A stretch of 64,000 nt of DNA from Balanoglossus misakiensis (Eukaryota > Hemichordata). The stretch's first letter is position 1. Each line of letters begins with the position of its first letter. A program made the position numbers and the translations under genes. Shown piece after piece: positions 36,601 to 50,960 of this stretch. The notes beneath the pieces were generated by a model that saw only the letters and a list, made by a program, of their open reading frames with translations, did not search any database and was not told the origin of the DNA. Location of the stretch: contig CM082590.2 in NCBI GenBank assembly GCA_040954595.2, forward strand, positions 9,920,001 through 9,984,000, given 5' to 3'.

Positions 36601-39600
36601 AGAATATCCGTTCACATATCAGTATATTGAGTCGCCGCGTCTGCTGAAGGTATATACAGTGCCTGTTACTCTATCTTAGAATAGAATACTCATGATTAAT
36701 TGGTCCCAGGTGTAGACATCACAGTATGCATGCTATCTACTACATACCAAAAGCATACATTTGCGTACACTGTAGCAAAGTACAGAGCACGCACACTTAC
36801 AACGAGAATCTGAACCTGATTTGCATGTTATCGAAGGGTAAAAATCGCCTTGTGCTTTTTCACTTAGCTACAGGGGTTACCAGGATTGGCGGAGAAGAAT
36901 GCATTCGCCGTAAAAAGGGTAATTACTTTGCCAAGATCAAAGTTTAATGAATCTGTTACACCGAGGCTATATTATTCTGTGTCGCAGATTAAGCTACACG
37001 TCATTCGGGATACCCTTAATCATTTCGCATTAAGTGTAATGCCCTGACACCGACCCTCAGCATTCGACTCTAGAATTGGTAGTCATCCCTTAAAAGAACA
37101 TCAGTTCTATCTTTTGGCTTAGATCCAGTATTTTTGCACTAAATGTCTTGTTCTACTCCAAACAGCATGCCAATATACCGTATACTCCTGTATTTCCTGA
37201 TTATAAATTCTGTTCAAGGTACTGTCTTGCCATCGATCTGTACATCTATTTTTGTCTGTCGCTTTCTTGGTCAGTAGGTCAGTCAGACTGTCTGTCTGTC
37301 TGTCACCTACATGTTTGTTTTCCTAATCAATCAGTCAAACCAATCCGTCACTGCGTCCACTTATCAGCCCTGTTTACCACTTCCGGTATACTGCGCATGT
37401 ACACTAACACCCCCATAAAGTAACACTCAACAATTTTGTCCAGCTGTCGATTACGTGAAGAAAGTGAAATTAGGCCAACAGAAAAAAAATTGAATTTCAG
37501 GAACTGTACACCAGAAAAATTCAACAAATTAGAAAGACACTCGTTTCCATAAAATGGAAGCAAAACTTTATGTAAACAGATTCATATTATTGTTCGGATT
37601 ATAAACATTGAAAATTCCACGCAAACGACAGTGTATGTAAATCATGGACCTCTTTAAAAGATAATGACCTGAAATATATTACAATGGAGCGTATATGGTT
37701 TGTATGTCATAAAGTACATAAATCACGTGTAACTGCGTGATAATCGCATTCTTGTGTAAACAACTGAAGAACGAGAATAAAAAAATCAGATGTAGAAAAG
37801 CGACCAAGAATGCCTGAGAAAACAACAGCAGGTGATAAAATTACAATGGAAATATAGAACACCGAAAAAGCCACAAACATGGTTTTTACACAGAAAAAAA
37901 TCACATAATTGTTTAATTGTAGTTGTTCCCCATAAAGCAGTCGTTTCACTCCCCACGGGAATAATTCCCAATCACGGTTCATCGATTGCGCATTTTTCAT
38001 GCTAGGGCAATAAGAACTTCAAATTAACCTCTGAAATCCGTGTTATAAATATTAAGCAAACACGATGGAGTTTCTCCGTCTCGGTGCCTATCTTGTGTTA
38101 ATGAATCTAGATCTGTCTTTATCTGTCTCTCTGTCCAAACTCTTTCTGTTTTCTGTCTGAAAACCGACACAAAGCACAGACAATACAACAATGTGCTATT
38201 TGGTTAGCCGAATACAGGGCGAAAGCAAGTGACAGTCAGAGATCTGGATGTGCTGAGCACGTGACATTGTTACAACTTTGAATATCACTTGAGATTGAAA
38301 ACAAAATTATCCTTTCGCACAATTGACCCATCTACACATTTATCTACTCATATATCTACCTGCTTAGCTACAATGTATGTACATAGATATATTGATAGAT
38401 AGATAAGGAGAGGTAAACATAGAAAGGACTGATCGATTGACTGACAGGGAAACAGGGACATGCATAGTGAGGCATGCATACGCACTTTTAAAGTTAACAT
38501 TGTACACAACATCAATTTACACAATCCGTCGCGTTTGTACAATACGCCAATTTTATTGTTCAGGCGACTGGTAACTTCGTATGTCCACGAGTCCTTAGCA
38601 CATATGGCTGAAAATATGTTTGGTTGAAAGCTGACGAGTAAAAAAACAACAATGAGAATATTTTAATATTTTAGTATCGTTTACAGTGGTTGTCATATTA
38701 GGAAAATGGCCTTGGTTTGATAATCTCAACAACATTTCTGTGCTGTCCGGCGATCACATTTTGTCGTTCCTATCACTATTTCTGTCCCTGGACAGAAGTA
38801 GGAGATGTCAATTATGAGACAGCTGGTTAAATCTCCGTGTGTTTGCTGTTTCGCTTCTCTTTCGAGCGGACCTTGTTGAAGTCCAGCCAAGGGGCTGATG
38901 CATCGATCACGCTGTAAGTTCAACTGCTCCGCGGGCTTTTACCGTGTTGTCGTTCTGACGACACAGCTCCCGGAGTGCAAACAATTGACAGCGTGCAAAA
39001 GTGACACTTCAAGACTCGAGAGCAGAAAGTGCAACAACGCCACAATGTCGCCCCGTTCGCCAGCACGGGTTGAATCCATAATCCAGATAGAAACTGAACC
39101 CCAAACGACAACAATATGGCGAATACTGCACGCTCAAACTCAGAATATTTCTCTACAGTTTGTCCTAAACTTTCTGCGAAGTTTCTTCAGTACGATTTAT
39201 GATTATCAGCCGTAATCAATAATAGACCCGTGCGTAATGTTCGTGAGAGGCCAACAATGTTCATCTGATTACGCTGTGTCACAAATTGAGTTCCCGCCAA
39301 AAATGAATGTCATATTTTACCAAAAAATCATCCATTGTCTTAAATGTTTGATCAAAAGATTACCGACACACAGTACGAATACTTTGTCATCAAAACTGTT
39401 GAAATAAAAAATATATTTATGACGTTCTGATTTACACAGTCGTTGGCACGTGACAAGGCGAACGACAGGAAGACTATAACGAGACACTTATACAATATAT
39501 CAAAGGCCACAAATCAAAAACCGATTTTGCAGTCATAAATTTCCAAAGAGGGAAATTGATATCTTAGGAATCACAAGATACTCACAGTACATGTATGTAT

Positions 39601-40610
39601 TGACGCTTCGAGATCAGTAAATCCAACAGAGCGTTGACAGTCAGGTCGCTGTGCTAATACAACTAGCTTGTACTATTGCATACCGTTTGCATTGCAAGAC
39701 CCACCGTTTTGTTGGTGAGTCGACGAAGCACCCCGGGCAGGTATCGAGCCACTGTGATTGGCTAAGCCGAGCGTTTACATTTTCATGGTTAATTAAGGTG
39801 ACTGCTGGCTTCTGGGGGAGTTTGGAAACGTCCATGCATATGTAGCGCGTTTGGAATCTCGGGACAATCTGTCAGCGTTGATTGAAAGTGTAGATCTGCA
39901 ACACCGAAGGAGGTTTATATCCACAAATTTTACTCCGTACTTAAACCTGGGTCTCCAGGAACAGGCCTGACAGAAAGCGGTTAATTTTTGTTACTTTGTA
40001 CCTCCGGGCGATCAACTGCCCATGTTTTACAAATGACTCGGCAATATTCTATGCATTTCTGTAATTGGGACATCAATGGCGATCATCAAATGAACGTTTT
40101 TATTGTATTTTCGGGGCTTCAATAAATCGCCTGTATACTGTCCGAGCGCCCCAGTCAAGCTTTTATACCCACGCACGCGTTTACACGACACAAGAGAGAC
40201 ATTTCACATTCCTTGAAATTATGATAATTGGCGTAAAATTGGACATCGCCAAACGCATTTTACGACATCTGAATTGAAAGCTCTTTTGAAAAGTGCCAAA
40301 AGACACGAGCCTTGTAAATCTAATGAACGTTAAACTAATACTCGTAATTTAATGATACAACTCCGGGATTTTATGTTCTCGCTGACAGTAAACCCACTTC
40401 CGGGTCTGATACCACAGTGGGCGTAAAAGTATTTGTTTTAGACTTGTGAGGAGTTATAGCTAAGTTAACAAGGACAGTTAATTAATTAATTAATTTCTAC
40501 CGAGCTGAAAAATAATTTCTCATCAATACTGAATATATGTACCATAAAAGTAAACATTATTGACCTCGATTCGGTCGAGAATAGCAATCAGGCAAAGTCG
40601 AAACATGTGG

Positions 40611-40623
40611 TGACCTTTGAACT
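40611..40623 (-). promoter_or_regulatory. DR1 nuclear-receptor element (AGTTCA-A-AGGTCA)
   Basis: The minus strand reads AGTTCAAAGGTCA. The identical 13-mer occurs in plus orientation at 41495-41507. DR1 sites bind RXR heterodimers, HNF4 and COUP-TF. Confidence 0.5.
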
Positions 40624-41274
40624 CTCTACCTCTTTACGGCAGTTTTTACTTGGAGCCCAATAAAATTGTCTTTTCATGTTCATGCATCTGCCAGGTACGA
40701 AAGAGAAAATCGTTACACAGAAAGCTGCAAGTTTTGTACCCCCCCCCCTTTCTAAATCTGTTTAGTGAATTATGTGAAATCTCTTATTGTACTTCCTAAA
40801 TCAAGTTTAAACTCAAGTATCCTACTTGTTAACACTAAGAGTGTGCACACAGTAATTACTTATTTATTTAAATAATAGTTTAACAGGTCCGGACTTCTAT
40901 TGCAACAGTACCCACTCACGTGACTCTGGGACAGGTATTGATAAGTGTAACAATGAGTTTCATCACAGCATGGTTTTAAAAGTAGAAGAAAAGTATTACT
41001 CGATATTCACATAAAAATATTGACAGCTAGTAGGGTTAAATTTCGAATACTACATCCTGCGAGCGGTATGACCTGGGGCGGTCAATGTTTTACTGAATAA
41101 ACACGTCAAATTTAAAGTCATTACTTCATTTCTGAACGAAGAGTACGCAGACGATAACTGTTTACTTTCCATTAGCCGAGTTAACCGATCTAACATCGAA
41201 TTGATTCTTCAGGGACGGACTATCGTTAACTCAATTATCGCGATCTGGATGACCCTTCAACAGACATAGGCAAG

Positions 41275-41287
41275 TGACCTCTGACCC
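41275..41287 (-). promoter_or_regulatory. DR1 nuclear-receptor element (GGGTCA-G-AGGTCA)
   Basis: The plus strand reads TGACCT-C-TGACCC, two direct half-sites with one spacer base. It is the second of three DR1 elements within 900 bp. Confidence 0.5.
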
Positions 41288-41494
41288 CTGCTTCACTTTC
41301 ACCGCGGTCAGGTGGTGCGGTGTCAAAACAGGTTGACACTTCCTGACAGGAGCGAATTTTCACAATAAATTGTCGTCGGTTCCAGCCGCTGGCCACAGTG
41401 CCTTTTCTCATTAATCAGTAATCGTCACATTTGAGCCACCGTGTCTATAATCTTAAGGACTTTGAGTATACAAATCTCATCTAAACGCGTGCGC

Positions 41495-41507
41495 AGTTCA
41501 AAGGTCA
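41495..41507 (+). promoter_or_regulatory. DR1 nuclear-receptor element (AGTTCA-A-AGGTCA)
   Basis: Exact duplicate, inverted, of the 40611 element. The surrounding sequence is not repeated, so a shared binding site is more likely than a duplicated segment. Confidence 0.5.
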
Positions 41508-44123
41508 AGTAGTCATCATTGTTTACAAATAGAGCAATTTGTCGTTAATTACAGTTACAAGGTCTACCGGTTGTCACTTCCATGACGTCATAAAATCTTA
41601 TTATAACTTAATTTCAGACAATATGCTCACAAAAATAATAAACAGAATTAGAAAAGAAATCAAGAAGAAATACCCCAATAACAAGTTTCACTCTAAAAAG
41701 AGGTCTTTGTCAAGTAACATGGTGCTTATTAGGTTGGCTGTAGGTCACTGTAAAATATCTCGGAAAATTGGCGGGAAGGTGAGAAAATTTCACGTTGTGA
41801 GGAAACCCACTCAATTTAGGAAAGGATTCGCTCAATAAACAAATCCTCCTACTTCCGATTACCCAGTTCCGTACAGAATCAAAATGCCGATAGATTAAGA
41901 CAACGACCTGAAATGCTGATTATCGACAGAAACTCGTAAACAGTAGACTGAGGGAAATGCAGTGACTTGCTGCAAAGCAATTACGCTCTGTTAGTTTTCT
42001 TCACGTTTTCGATTAATGTTTCTCCCAGACTCTATGAATTGATTGTGAATTAATGACGAGAGATTAGACTCCGAAGACCAATAAATGTCCCATGAATCGA
42101 AGACCCAACTTCGGCGCGCGTAAAGATCCCGGATAGCTCCGAGCGATGGAGAATTAGTCCATTTAACGCGGGATGTAAAACCGTAACCCCGTACCCAACC
42201 CAGAACAAGGGTTCGGAGCTCGGCGATCGTATTTCATCCCGGCTGTGTCAATCAAAAACTGAGCGTCGGTGACAAGTGGATTCGGAGTGGAGAATGTGAT
42301 ATCAATATTTGAATGGTCCCTCATTTATTTCAGTAGTTTTCAAACTAAGAAACACAAACCGCGCAGGTCAAACGATGTAGTTTTTTCTTGCAGTTGAACA
42401 ACATCTGTCTCAGAGTTTAGAGGAAAAATATTTGATTTCTTATCTGGGTATGGAAGGTTTTGAATATGTCAGCGAGTACTCGAGCTGAAAAGTCAGCAGC
42501 CAAAAATGCAACAATGTTGACACTTTCGTCTGGTGCCGTTTTGTCATGTAAATATTTCTCTCTGCTCTGTACGTGCTTCAAGGCTGGGACGTGCTCTTGT
42601 CAAATATAACGGATTTATCAGACGAGCAATTTTACTGCCAAGATTCGCGATTTTTTTAGAATGATCATCGATAAGATATTCCTCATTCCACACATTGCAG
42701 ATTGGACATAGGGTGACCAGATACACAAAATTCGCTTCTGCTCGACGTCAAAGAAAAGGCCATTCTAAATGCTCAACACCAAACATAAACATTTTTCGTG
42801 CGATGCAATTATGCATCGACGCCTTGCGAATTAAATTTTTTGTCATAAAATACATCTGTGATCCCTAACCATCGGTTTAAAAAGCCTGCAGTTAGCTAGT
42901 CTATGGCCCCGGTCTATACAAGAGCGAAGGCAGTAGAAATCTACGGCTAAACTCTGGAATTGCTCGGGGCGATTGTTCATCAACGCGCCAAACAACGAGC
43001 GAGGGCAACAAAGACCGCCGGTGGACTTTGCACAAGCTCGGCTGGGTTAGCTTTGCACAGATAGTAAAAGCTTAGACCCGGTATCAGAAAATATGCTGCA
43101 CTGGGGCTCAAACACCCGCAGAGACCTGTCAACACAACCAGAAAATACAAAACCGTACGGTGGGGACACGACACTCAACAACACAGTGTCGGAAGGCACG
43201 ATCGACACGCCAAGACTGGCCCATCGTTCTCACCCAGCCCCTAATATACCGTCACCGCTCACTCCAGGAGCACGAAACACCTCTGACGAACTCCCCCCCC
43301 CCTTCCGTACAATGACGGAGACTCAAGACAGCCACCTGTCGCCTTGCTCTGAGCAGCAGCGGCAAGTGTAAAGCGCGCGATCAGCTGAGTGTAGGAAGGT
43401 CATGCTCTATGCAAATGAGGCGGTGTTAGCGATGACGTTATCGCGGGGTACTCAAGTCTGACTGGGACAGGCGGGAAATCGTGATTATATGAGAAACACA
43501 AACATTACAACTTTACAAGTGCCCATAAAATAATTAAATTACAACGATGTATCCCAACTACTTGTCTAGAATCAAGACTTGTGTGCTTTTTCGCTATCTA
43601 TACGTTTTGCGTGTATTTTATAATGTTTATCGCATTTTCATTGAAAGGACAAAACAACATCGCTCAACTAAAAATGTCAACTGCGCAAAATTACTCAGAA
43701 TTAATTAATATCATATATGTGTTTGACTATGAAAAAAACATTAAAAATAAATTATCTTTTTTGCCCAAGACCAGAACACCATTCTCCGGGGCCCCATTAT
43801 TTTTTTTATTTTTTGGAGGGAAAACGGTCACTGTGCTAATAAGCAATAGTCCCAAATTTTTATCAGGTGCCAGTAAGTCTGCCACAGAAACCTGCTCATT
43901 TTGGCGCTAAAATGAAGTCATTGTTTTGGTGCCATTACTCGTGATGCATCGTCATGCGATTGCTACATCCTAGCGATTTTTCGCGTGAATTTCAATAATT
44001 GGAAAGGTCTTTTGCTTGCAGTTTCAGGTTTCAAACAAAAATGACAGATATTTTATCGCATGGACTGAGTGTGACCTAATCAAAATCTGAATATAAGTAC
44101 AAAACAAAGCAGTAGACAAGGTG

Positions 44124-44256
44124 TCTAATAGAATTCCTTCATCAACAATAACAATGGCCGTATACACATATCGACAATGCTGACAAGTGGAGTACTGGGT
44201 ACATGCTGTTTGGAGTAGAGCAAAACATAGCATTTGATAAATGTCCACAAAAAATG
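44124..44256 (+). repeat. Dispersed repeat family, plus copy
   Basis: Blocks TAGAATTC, TCAACAATAACAATGGCCGT, TGACAAGTGGAGTACT, GCTGTTTGGAG and GCAAAACATAGCATTTGATA align in order with the 48076 copy. Ends are approximate. Confidence 0.65.
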
Positions 44257-45783
44257 TCTTAACACTGCAATTTTATCATTGCAAGGGCACCACAACACCT
44301 CTTTTCTGTATACATGAGTTTTTGGTTATTACTGACTTGCAAACTACAATTATTGATGCACATTTACGGTCGCCAGTGTCAGCATCCTAATTTACGACCT
44401 GGTCGCCATTTTCAAAACCTGTCAACAAAGTCGACTAGAAATTTTACGACTGTTTTCGCACCGTTCGTAGAAATCGGATTTATGGCGGGAAGGGCGAAGC
44501 GCGATCGGCTCCTAGCTGGGATTTGATGCTTATTTACCGCTCAGAATGTGAGACCATTAGCCAGGATCAATAAAAATAACACCGTTCTTGTCGGAATTGA
44601 AGGAACGAATTTCCGCGCTGTGAGCAGAGTGATTGTATTCGAGGTGTCCAGCGCTAATGAACCAAATCACGTCGCGAGACGTTGTCACAATCGCCAGAGC
44701 ACTTATTCTGTCATTTTTTTCAAAGTAATTACGAAGGCAGGAAGATTCAGACCTGGTTTGTCTTAGGCAACATGTCTGCAAACCTCCCTGACTAGCAAAT
44801 TTCACTCCTTAAGCTCATGCTTACTGTTGTGCTTCTTGTAAGCCGTTGCGATTGAAATCACTCGTTTACTGAATTTTTTTCTTGTATCGGAAAATTTAGA
44901 AAGTTTAGGTTTGAGTCAAAATTAAACCTGCAACTTTGTTATAGGCTGGCAGATTTTCCAAACGGCTACACTTTGCCGTTTACGCGCCAAAACTGTTCGG
45001 CCTGTACGTGGGCGATGCTAAAATCTACCTTTCTCTTAATGTGCATATTGAGTAATTTGACCCAGTTTAATCACATAAAGCAGATTTTCCAAGGAATCTT
45101 GGATTGAACATTTTATCCTTGATTCATTCTAATGACGAATAAGACCAAAAACTTCGGGTGAATTCATTAAAATTAGAAATTTCGTTTGTGACGATCTGCT
45201 GATGGATTGACCGTACCGTTTATCACATAGAAGCCTCTGTCGTGTCTCTAACATCATGTGTAGGAAATTTCGATTGTATCATTTCATTGGACTTAGTCCA
45301 ATTTAAAAGAGAAAATCACTTGTTAGTCCTCTAATCCCGGCTGAAATAATTTCGAGCAACAGGGCTTTCGAGAGTCCCAAACAAAAATAATTTCGCCCCC
45401 AAGTCTTGCATTATTTAATCGTGGGCACTACTCCCGTCATGCATTGTCGATTGGCATTGAGCGGAAGTGGCAATTCTTTAAAGTTTTGTGGATTGGTAGT
45501 GCCCGGATATGAACGACAAGCTGTATCAGTATCTCTCTGGTGGCTATTGATTTTTTGCACATTGTTGGCGGTTATATAAGGGTCGTTCAATGATAGTTGC
45601 TATAGATGTGACATTTTTCAAACCCGTGCATCATGATTGCGACCAGGCTATGAGGGGTTGTCTGTGGTTTCGGGTCAGAGGTCGATTTCAATTGGCCATC
45701 TTTTGGCTGCGATATCTCACAAAATGTCATCGATTGCGTCACGTGACTACCCTAGGCAACGATGAATGCTAAAGTTACCACTG

Positions 45784-45800
45784 ACGACAAAAAATGTCGT
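45784..45800. repeat. Inverted pair ACGACA-AAAAA-TGTCGT
   Basis: A short palindrome made from the core of the recurrent GCAGACGACA motif with an A5 spacer. A related pair, GACGAT-7 bp-ATCGTC, is at 29415-29433. Confidence 0.6.
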
Positions 45801-46696
45801 AATTTTGTTAATACGCATACACTATTCTGTATAAGGAAACATATGTCAACTGATCCATTTAGTTGTCATTTATTTTTCTATCTCATCTGCCGACATATGC
45901 TGTCAACTTATGCTACATTGCAATGAGTAATTTAACAACACATCAACAGGTGGTTCGGATTGATAAAAATTACAACCTTTTTCCAAAGAGCGGGAAAATT
46001 GATCGTCCCTCCCTGTTGTCAGTCAGACAGACGAAGGGAAACAAAGCCTGATGAAACAGACTGAGAGAATGAAAACTTTGAATCTAGTGGAATAGATGCG
46101 CAATCGTATACTAAACAAACAACCGACAGGAGTATGTCCATCGTATGTTTTGATAAAGGAAGCTCAGCTATTCTTATTTTATGTAAAGAAAACAAACATA
46201 ATTAATTCAAGATCGACTGTGTACAAACATTTTATGCAATGGAACATACGACCATGTCACGTGGTGTCTGATTGCCTGCCAACAAAGTCACTTGTCACTG
46301 GCAGCGAGTCAATATTTTGATTTTTTTTCCGTGATATGTTGAATTGCTGTTCGTAGTTAAATTTGTAGCAAAATGAAACGAGGGCGGCAGATAAAAAGGG
46401 GGGATGTTTAAAATAAATGGAGGGCAGACCCTGCCATCCCAGGGGAAAATACTAAAACACAAAAATGGTTATTAAATGCATCGTCTGTACAGACTTTATA
46501 AAAAAGAAAAATAGAGGGCGTTTTTGAGCTATACGGAGTTCAAAATGTACTGTGAGAAAGAATAATTTATAACAGAAGAAAGTACTGAAAAAATCGCCGA
46601 AAACGAGCAGCTGTCTGTAGATACAACACTTTTTACACCTGCGAGTGGATTAGAAAAATAGTTCTAGCCAAAATTAGTCTACACGGATGTTTATCT

Positions 46697-46734
46697 GTTT
46701 GTTTGTTTGTTTGTTTTTGTTGTTGTTGTTGTTG
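46697..46734. repeat. (GTTT)n / (GTT)n run
   Basis: GTTT tetramers pass directly into GTT trimers. Confidence 0.92.
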
Positions 46735-48075
46735 CTTTTGTGCACAACTTAAAATATTTTCCACGAACTAGTATGTCAAGAATCTATCTATTACACTCCA
46801 CACAGGGCTATATAATTGACGTAACATTTGCGTAATAGGTATCGTGTCTGCAGCCATAAAATCAGTCATCTGCCTTGCAGATCTTCCACTATTTATCAAT
46901 TTATACCATCCATCCGTTCGTCCTCTCGCTGATGAGCTCATCCATTAATTTAGATCTCATCCCAACCATTAATCGATTCATCTATTCACATTCATGGATC
47001 CTTCTTGTCAAATAATACAGTGGTTCAGATCGCCTGCATCAGAATGAAGGCAGCGGTGATAATACTGTACATAGTCTCACCAGATTTTATCCATGTAGTA
47101 ATAGGAGTACAATACGTCCCATTCTTTGGAAAAAATCGTAATTATTTGATTAAGTTTTGGAGTAATGAAACATTGGTTTGGAGGACATGTTGGGATTATC
47201 AATTACAAAACCTAGCGTGTGACGTATTAGTGAGGGGGAATAATAGATGACGTCATCCACGAAAAGACATCGTCCCCTGACGTTTCTGTCAAGTGACCCT
47301 CAGCTGGTGGGATATTATCAAAAGGTCACCGCTGCGAGGCGCACTGTAACAAACCACCGATTCAGTTTCAGAATATCGTACTTCGACACATTTGCCATAA
47401 GTTTGTTTTGTCGCGAAATATGACTGTCGCCGTTTTTTATATGCAAAGTGTCTGTCTGGACTGCCTAGAAATAGATGGCCTAATTCAAGGCAAGCAATTA
47501 ATTAATCCAAATATAACAACCGTGTGACACACTTATATGAACTAACCCCTGAAAAATAATAACCGCAACTATTTGGTTTCTGAAAATAACAGGAACGTCT
47601 GCGTTTCTTTGCAATAACTGTCTGCTTTAGGTGTGAATACAGCGTTTATGCAAATATTATGAATAATTTCTAGGATCGATGTACTTTTCTAAAAAAAATC
47701 AGACAGACAATAGGCAGACAGACAAATTAACCAATTGAACGGCGAAAACAGGTGAAACTAAAAATAGTCAACTGTGTTCTGCCCGGAATCCCATCCTCTT
47801 ACGTTATCTAGCAGAACCATCTACCTTACGGAAGTACAATGACTATTCTGACTGTTGATAGCGCCACGCTAAAAATAGAGAATGAAACAAATAAGCATGT
47901 CCGGTTGTGTGCTTGCAAACTGTTTGCTACGGGCAAAATTGTTCGTCGAAGGTACTTAAGTATCTTCGGTCGTTTGCTTCTAATTAAATCAGTGGCTCTG
48001 TACTTTTACCAGAGTCCACAGTACAACTTATATGTGTTTTGTTGTCAGCATTGTTATTGTTCGTAGCTTGTATTA

Positions 48076-48210
48076 AAGTCCGGACTAGAATTCAATTGTC
48101 AACAATAATGGTCGTTACACATGTACAGGCTATGTTGACATGTGGAGTACTAGATATATTAGCATGATGTTTGGAGCAAGAAATTGCATTTTGATATACT
48201 TAACAAAAAT
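48076..48210 (+). repeat. Dispersed repeat family, plus copy with GTCCGGAC end
   Basis: It starts AAGTCCGGACTAGAATTCAA and continues TTGTCAACAATAATGGTCGT, then TGTTGACATGTGGAGTACTA and GATGTTTGGAGCAAG. It shares the GTCCGGAC terminus with the 33590 copy and the body with the 44124 copy. Confidence 0.65.
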
Positions 48211-50936
48211 ACTGGAAACAAAGCCACCAGTTGTGGCGAATGCACAACCAAGGAGATTACTCCGCGAAGACCTCCTCTATGGAGGGGACCACAAAAGGAG
48301 TTTTTGATCACAGTCCTCGTCACCACCACACTTTTGTCCTCCCTCGGGGACATGCGCACACATTGCCATGACCTTCAAGGTCGACAACCATCGATATTTC
48401 ATCATCCGATGTATATTACACCATAAAACACAGACCTATACATGATGGACATTTTCCCTTCTACAAATAACACTATTGGAACTACTTTGTGGTTATTCTG
48501 TGAACCAACATTACAAATTGCTTGTTTTGAGTCAAAATATTGTTATTGACAAAAATAATCACGTAGAACAGTGAAATGCATGCTATTTTCAGGCTACATG
48601 CAAAATCTAATTATTATCATAAAATAGTACAAATCGTCATTTCCTATGATAATTACTTCACATAATTTTCTTAATCTCTTTTGACGAGAAGTCGCGACTC
48701 AAGATAAACAAGTGGAAAAAGTCATCCATGAAATATATGATTTCCATTAATTTACTATATTATTGCAAGTTGGTAATTATTTCTTTAATTAGAACTTGGA
48801 ATTTCTCAAGACTTAACCCAATCGTTTGACCTTACTCGCTTGTCTACACAGGGATTACTGTCGTCAACTTCAAGTTGCAAATTCTGCGCACGATATATTT
48901 GGGCGCGAACATCTTCTATTGACAGAGATTTATTCTCGTGGGAAATCTAGACAATCATAGGCACTGACGACATAAGCCTGAAGTGACTGTTAATGGCAAA
49001 AGCAGACGATGTTTTTCCGAGCTCGCTCCATCTTTCAGTTTTTTTTTTCTAACCACCACGCGCCAAGAATGCGTGGTCATTTTTCTTCGTCGTGTCTCGA
49101 AATCTGTCAAATATTTTGAGCGCTGCGACGTGCTCCCATGTCGTGACCCTTTTCTGCCGATTCATTCGTCTTCCTCTGACAGTAATTTGGTGAACCGTCT
49201 GAGAGCTGAGACTGACGGCGTTAATGAATTCTACTGTTTCAATTCGTTCGCACGTCGAGTCTACCCCTGTCGTGCGAGAATAGCGCCCACCACATAACAC
49301 GTCAATCTCCTTCGCCCAACTCAGTCAAATAATGTCTAACGCATCGGAAACACGCCCTCTGATAAAGAACACGTCAAGTCGTATTATCTAAAGGTACATA
49401 TTTACCCAATTTCCCTCAGAAAAAAATGTTATCTCTGAACTTCAAAAATATCGAGGCTCCAGTGGAATAAAATGGGAATAAATGCTTGCAGTTTCTAACA
49501 CGAGAAGGTGAACACTAAATTATTCAAGAAAGTGTCGTGTACAACTATAGTGCTTCAACCCCCATGCCCCGTTGTCTTCTGGGATAGTGACGCATGCGTG
49601 ACAACTGATTCAGAACTCGCCACTCATAAATCAGCACGTGTGAGTCGCTGTCACTCCATATTTTGCAAAATTTATGATTTTGTTACAGCTGTGACTGAAT
49701 TCGTTCTGGCCCCTTTTTTATCGTTTTCATCGAGTATTTCTTTACAAATCATACATATATAAATATAGACAGTGCAAAGTATCCCCTGGAGTTGCAGTCT
49801 ATACGTCACTGATAAGGAAAGGTGGCGAAAACTTCGAGATCAGTTCGGAAAAGATCAGTCCTTATCGATTGCGACTCTTATGTAAGAAAGCCATTCGTGG
49901 AATACACAAGTACACAGACTAAACGATGGAATAAGGTGCAGGAACCGATAACACGTCTCTAAGGCGACATCATGATGTATGGGGGCTGGCTGAACATGGG
50001 GATAATATTTGTTAATGGGTTCTACGAGAAGCGTGGTGACATCGAGTTCGCGGCTTTGGATGAGGCAGGGAGTCGGCTGCCTTTGAGCGTCATACCTGTG
50101 CCAGTTTTTGACATTTTGACGCTAGAACCCAAATCCCCTGCAATGAAATCCATGTTATGTGCAATTAATTAAGGACCCCTTTCGTTGGCAGACTTCCAGG
50201 TGGTTGAGTACATGCTGTTTCGCCAGTCAGCAGGAGGAGTTTCTCGCTCTCGCAAAACTCAGCAGAATTTTACTGCCACGCCCAGCACTATACCACAGCA
50301 AAGCCAAGCACGAGAAAGCATTATGCAAGTACAGCATATCACAACCATTCCGAATTCAATATTTATCCTGAGAACAATAGGCTATTTAAAAAGTTTGAGA
50401 AATTTGAGTCAACATGTCATATAAGCTTACCAACAAACGAAACATATGGACCATAAAATTAAATTACAACCGTTTTGGTTATTGTAGATAAGTTACAGGG
50501 CAAGTACAAATCAAGTGTCTTGAAGATGACGGTGCAATGGGAAAAGGTTTTCTTGTCTCATGGAGACGATAAGTAACACTTCGCAAATTTCGGGAAGAGT
50601 GTTGCATAGAAGCGCGAATTGTGCTTGGGAATCTAGGTATAATTTTATAATTCAATCGTCACCTTTTGGACACGGGAGTATTGTCGTGTTTACCCTTCGC
50701 ATGGTTGAATTGTAAAAATCGATTTTGTACTTTGTAATTAGTATATTTTATCAACTTATTACGGACAAGAACACTGACACATGACAACAGGCGAATGCAA
50801 ATTCGCGCTAGTAGCAAAATGTATCGGCTGGTCTGATCGGTTTTAAATCTTGGTGAACAACTTTTTGTTGGTGAACTAAACTTATGGATGAACGTTGGTG
50901 GTTATCGTTTACGAATCACAAGTCCCTATCTCTGTC

Positions 50937-50960
50937 TTTCTCTCTCTCTCTATCTCTCTC
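50937..50960. repeat. (CT)n run
   Basis: A short imperfect CT dinucleotide run. Confidence 0.85.

Noticed and set aside
4646-49362. GCCCTCT cores resembling CTCF sites (about 4646, 19769, 28389, 46513, 49356)
   Set aside because: About as many as expected by chance, and none matches the longer CTCF consensus well.
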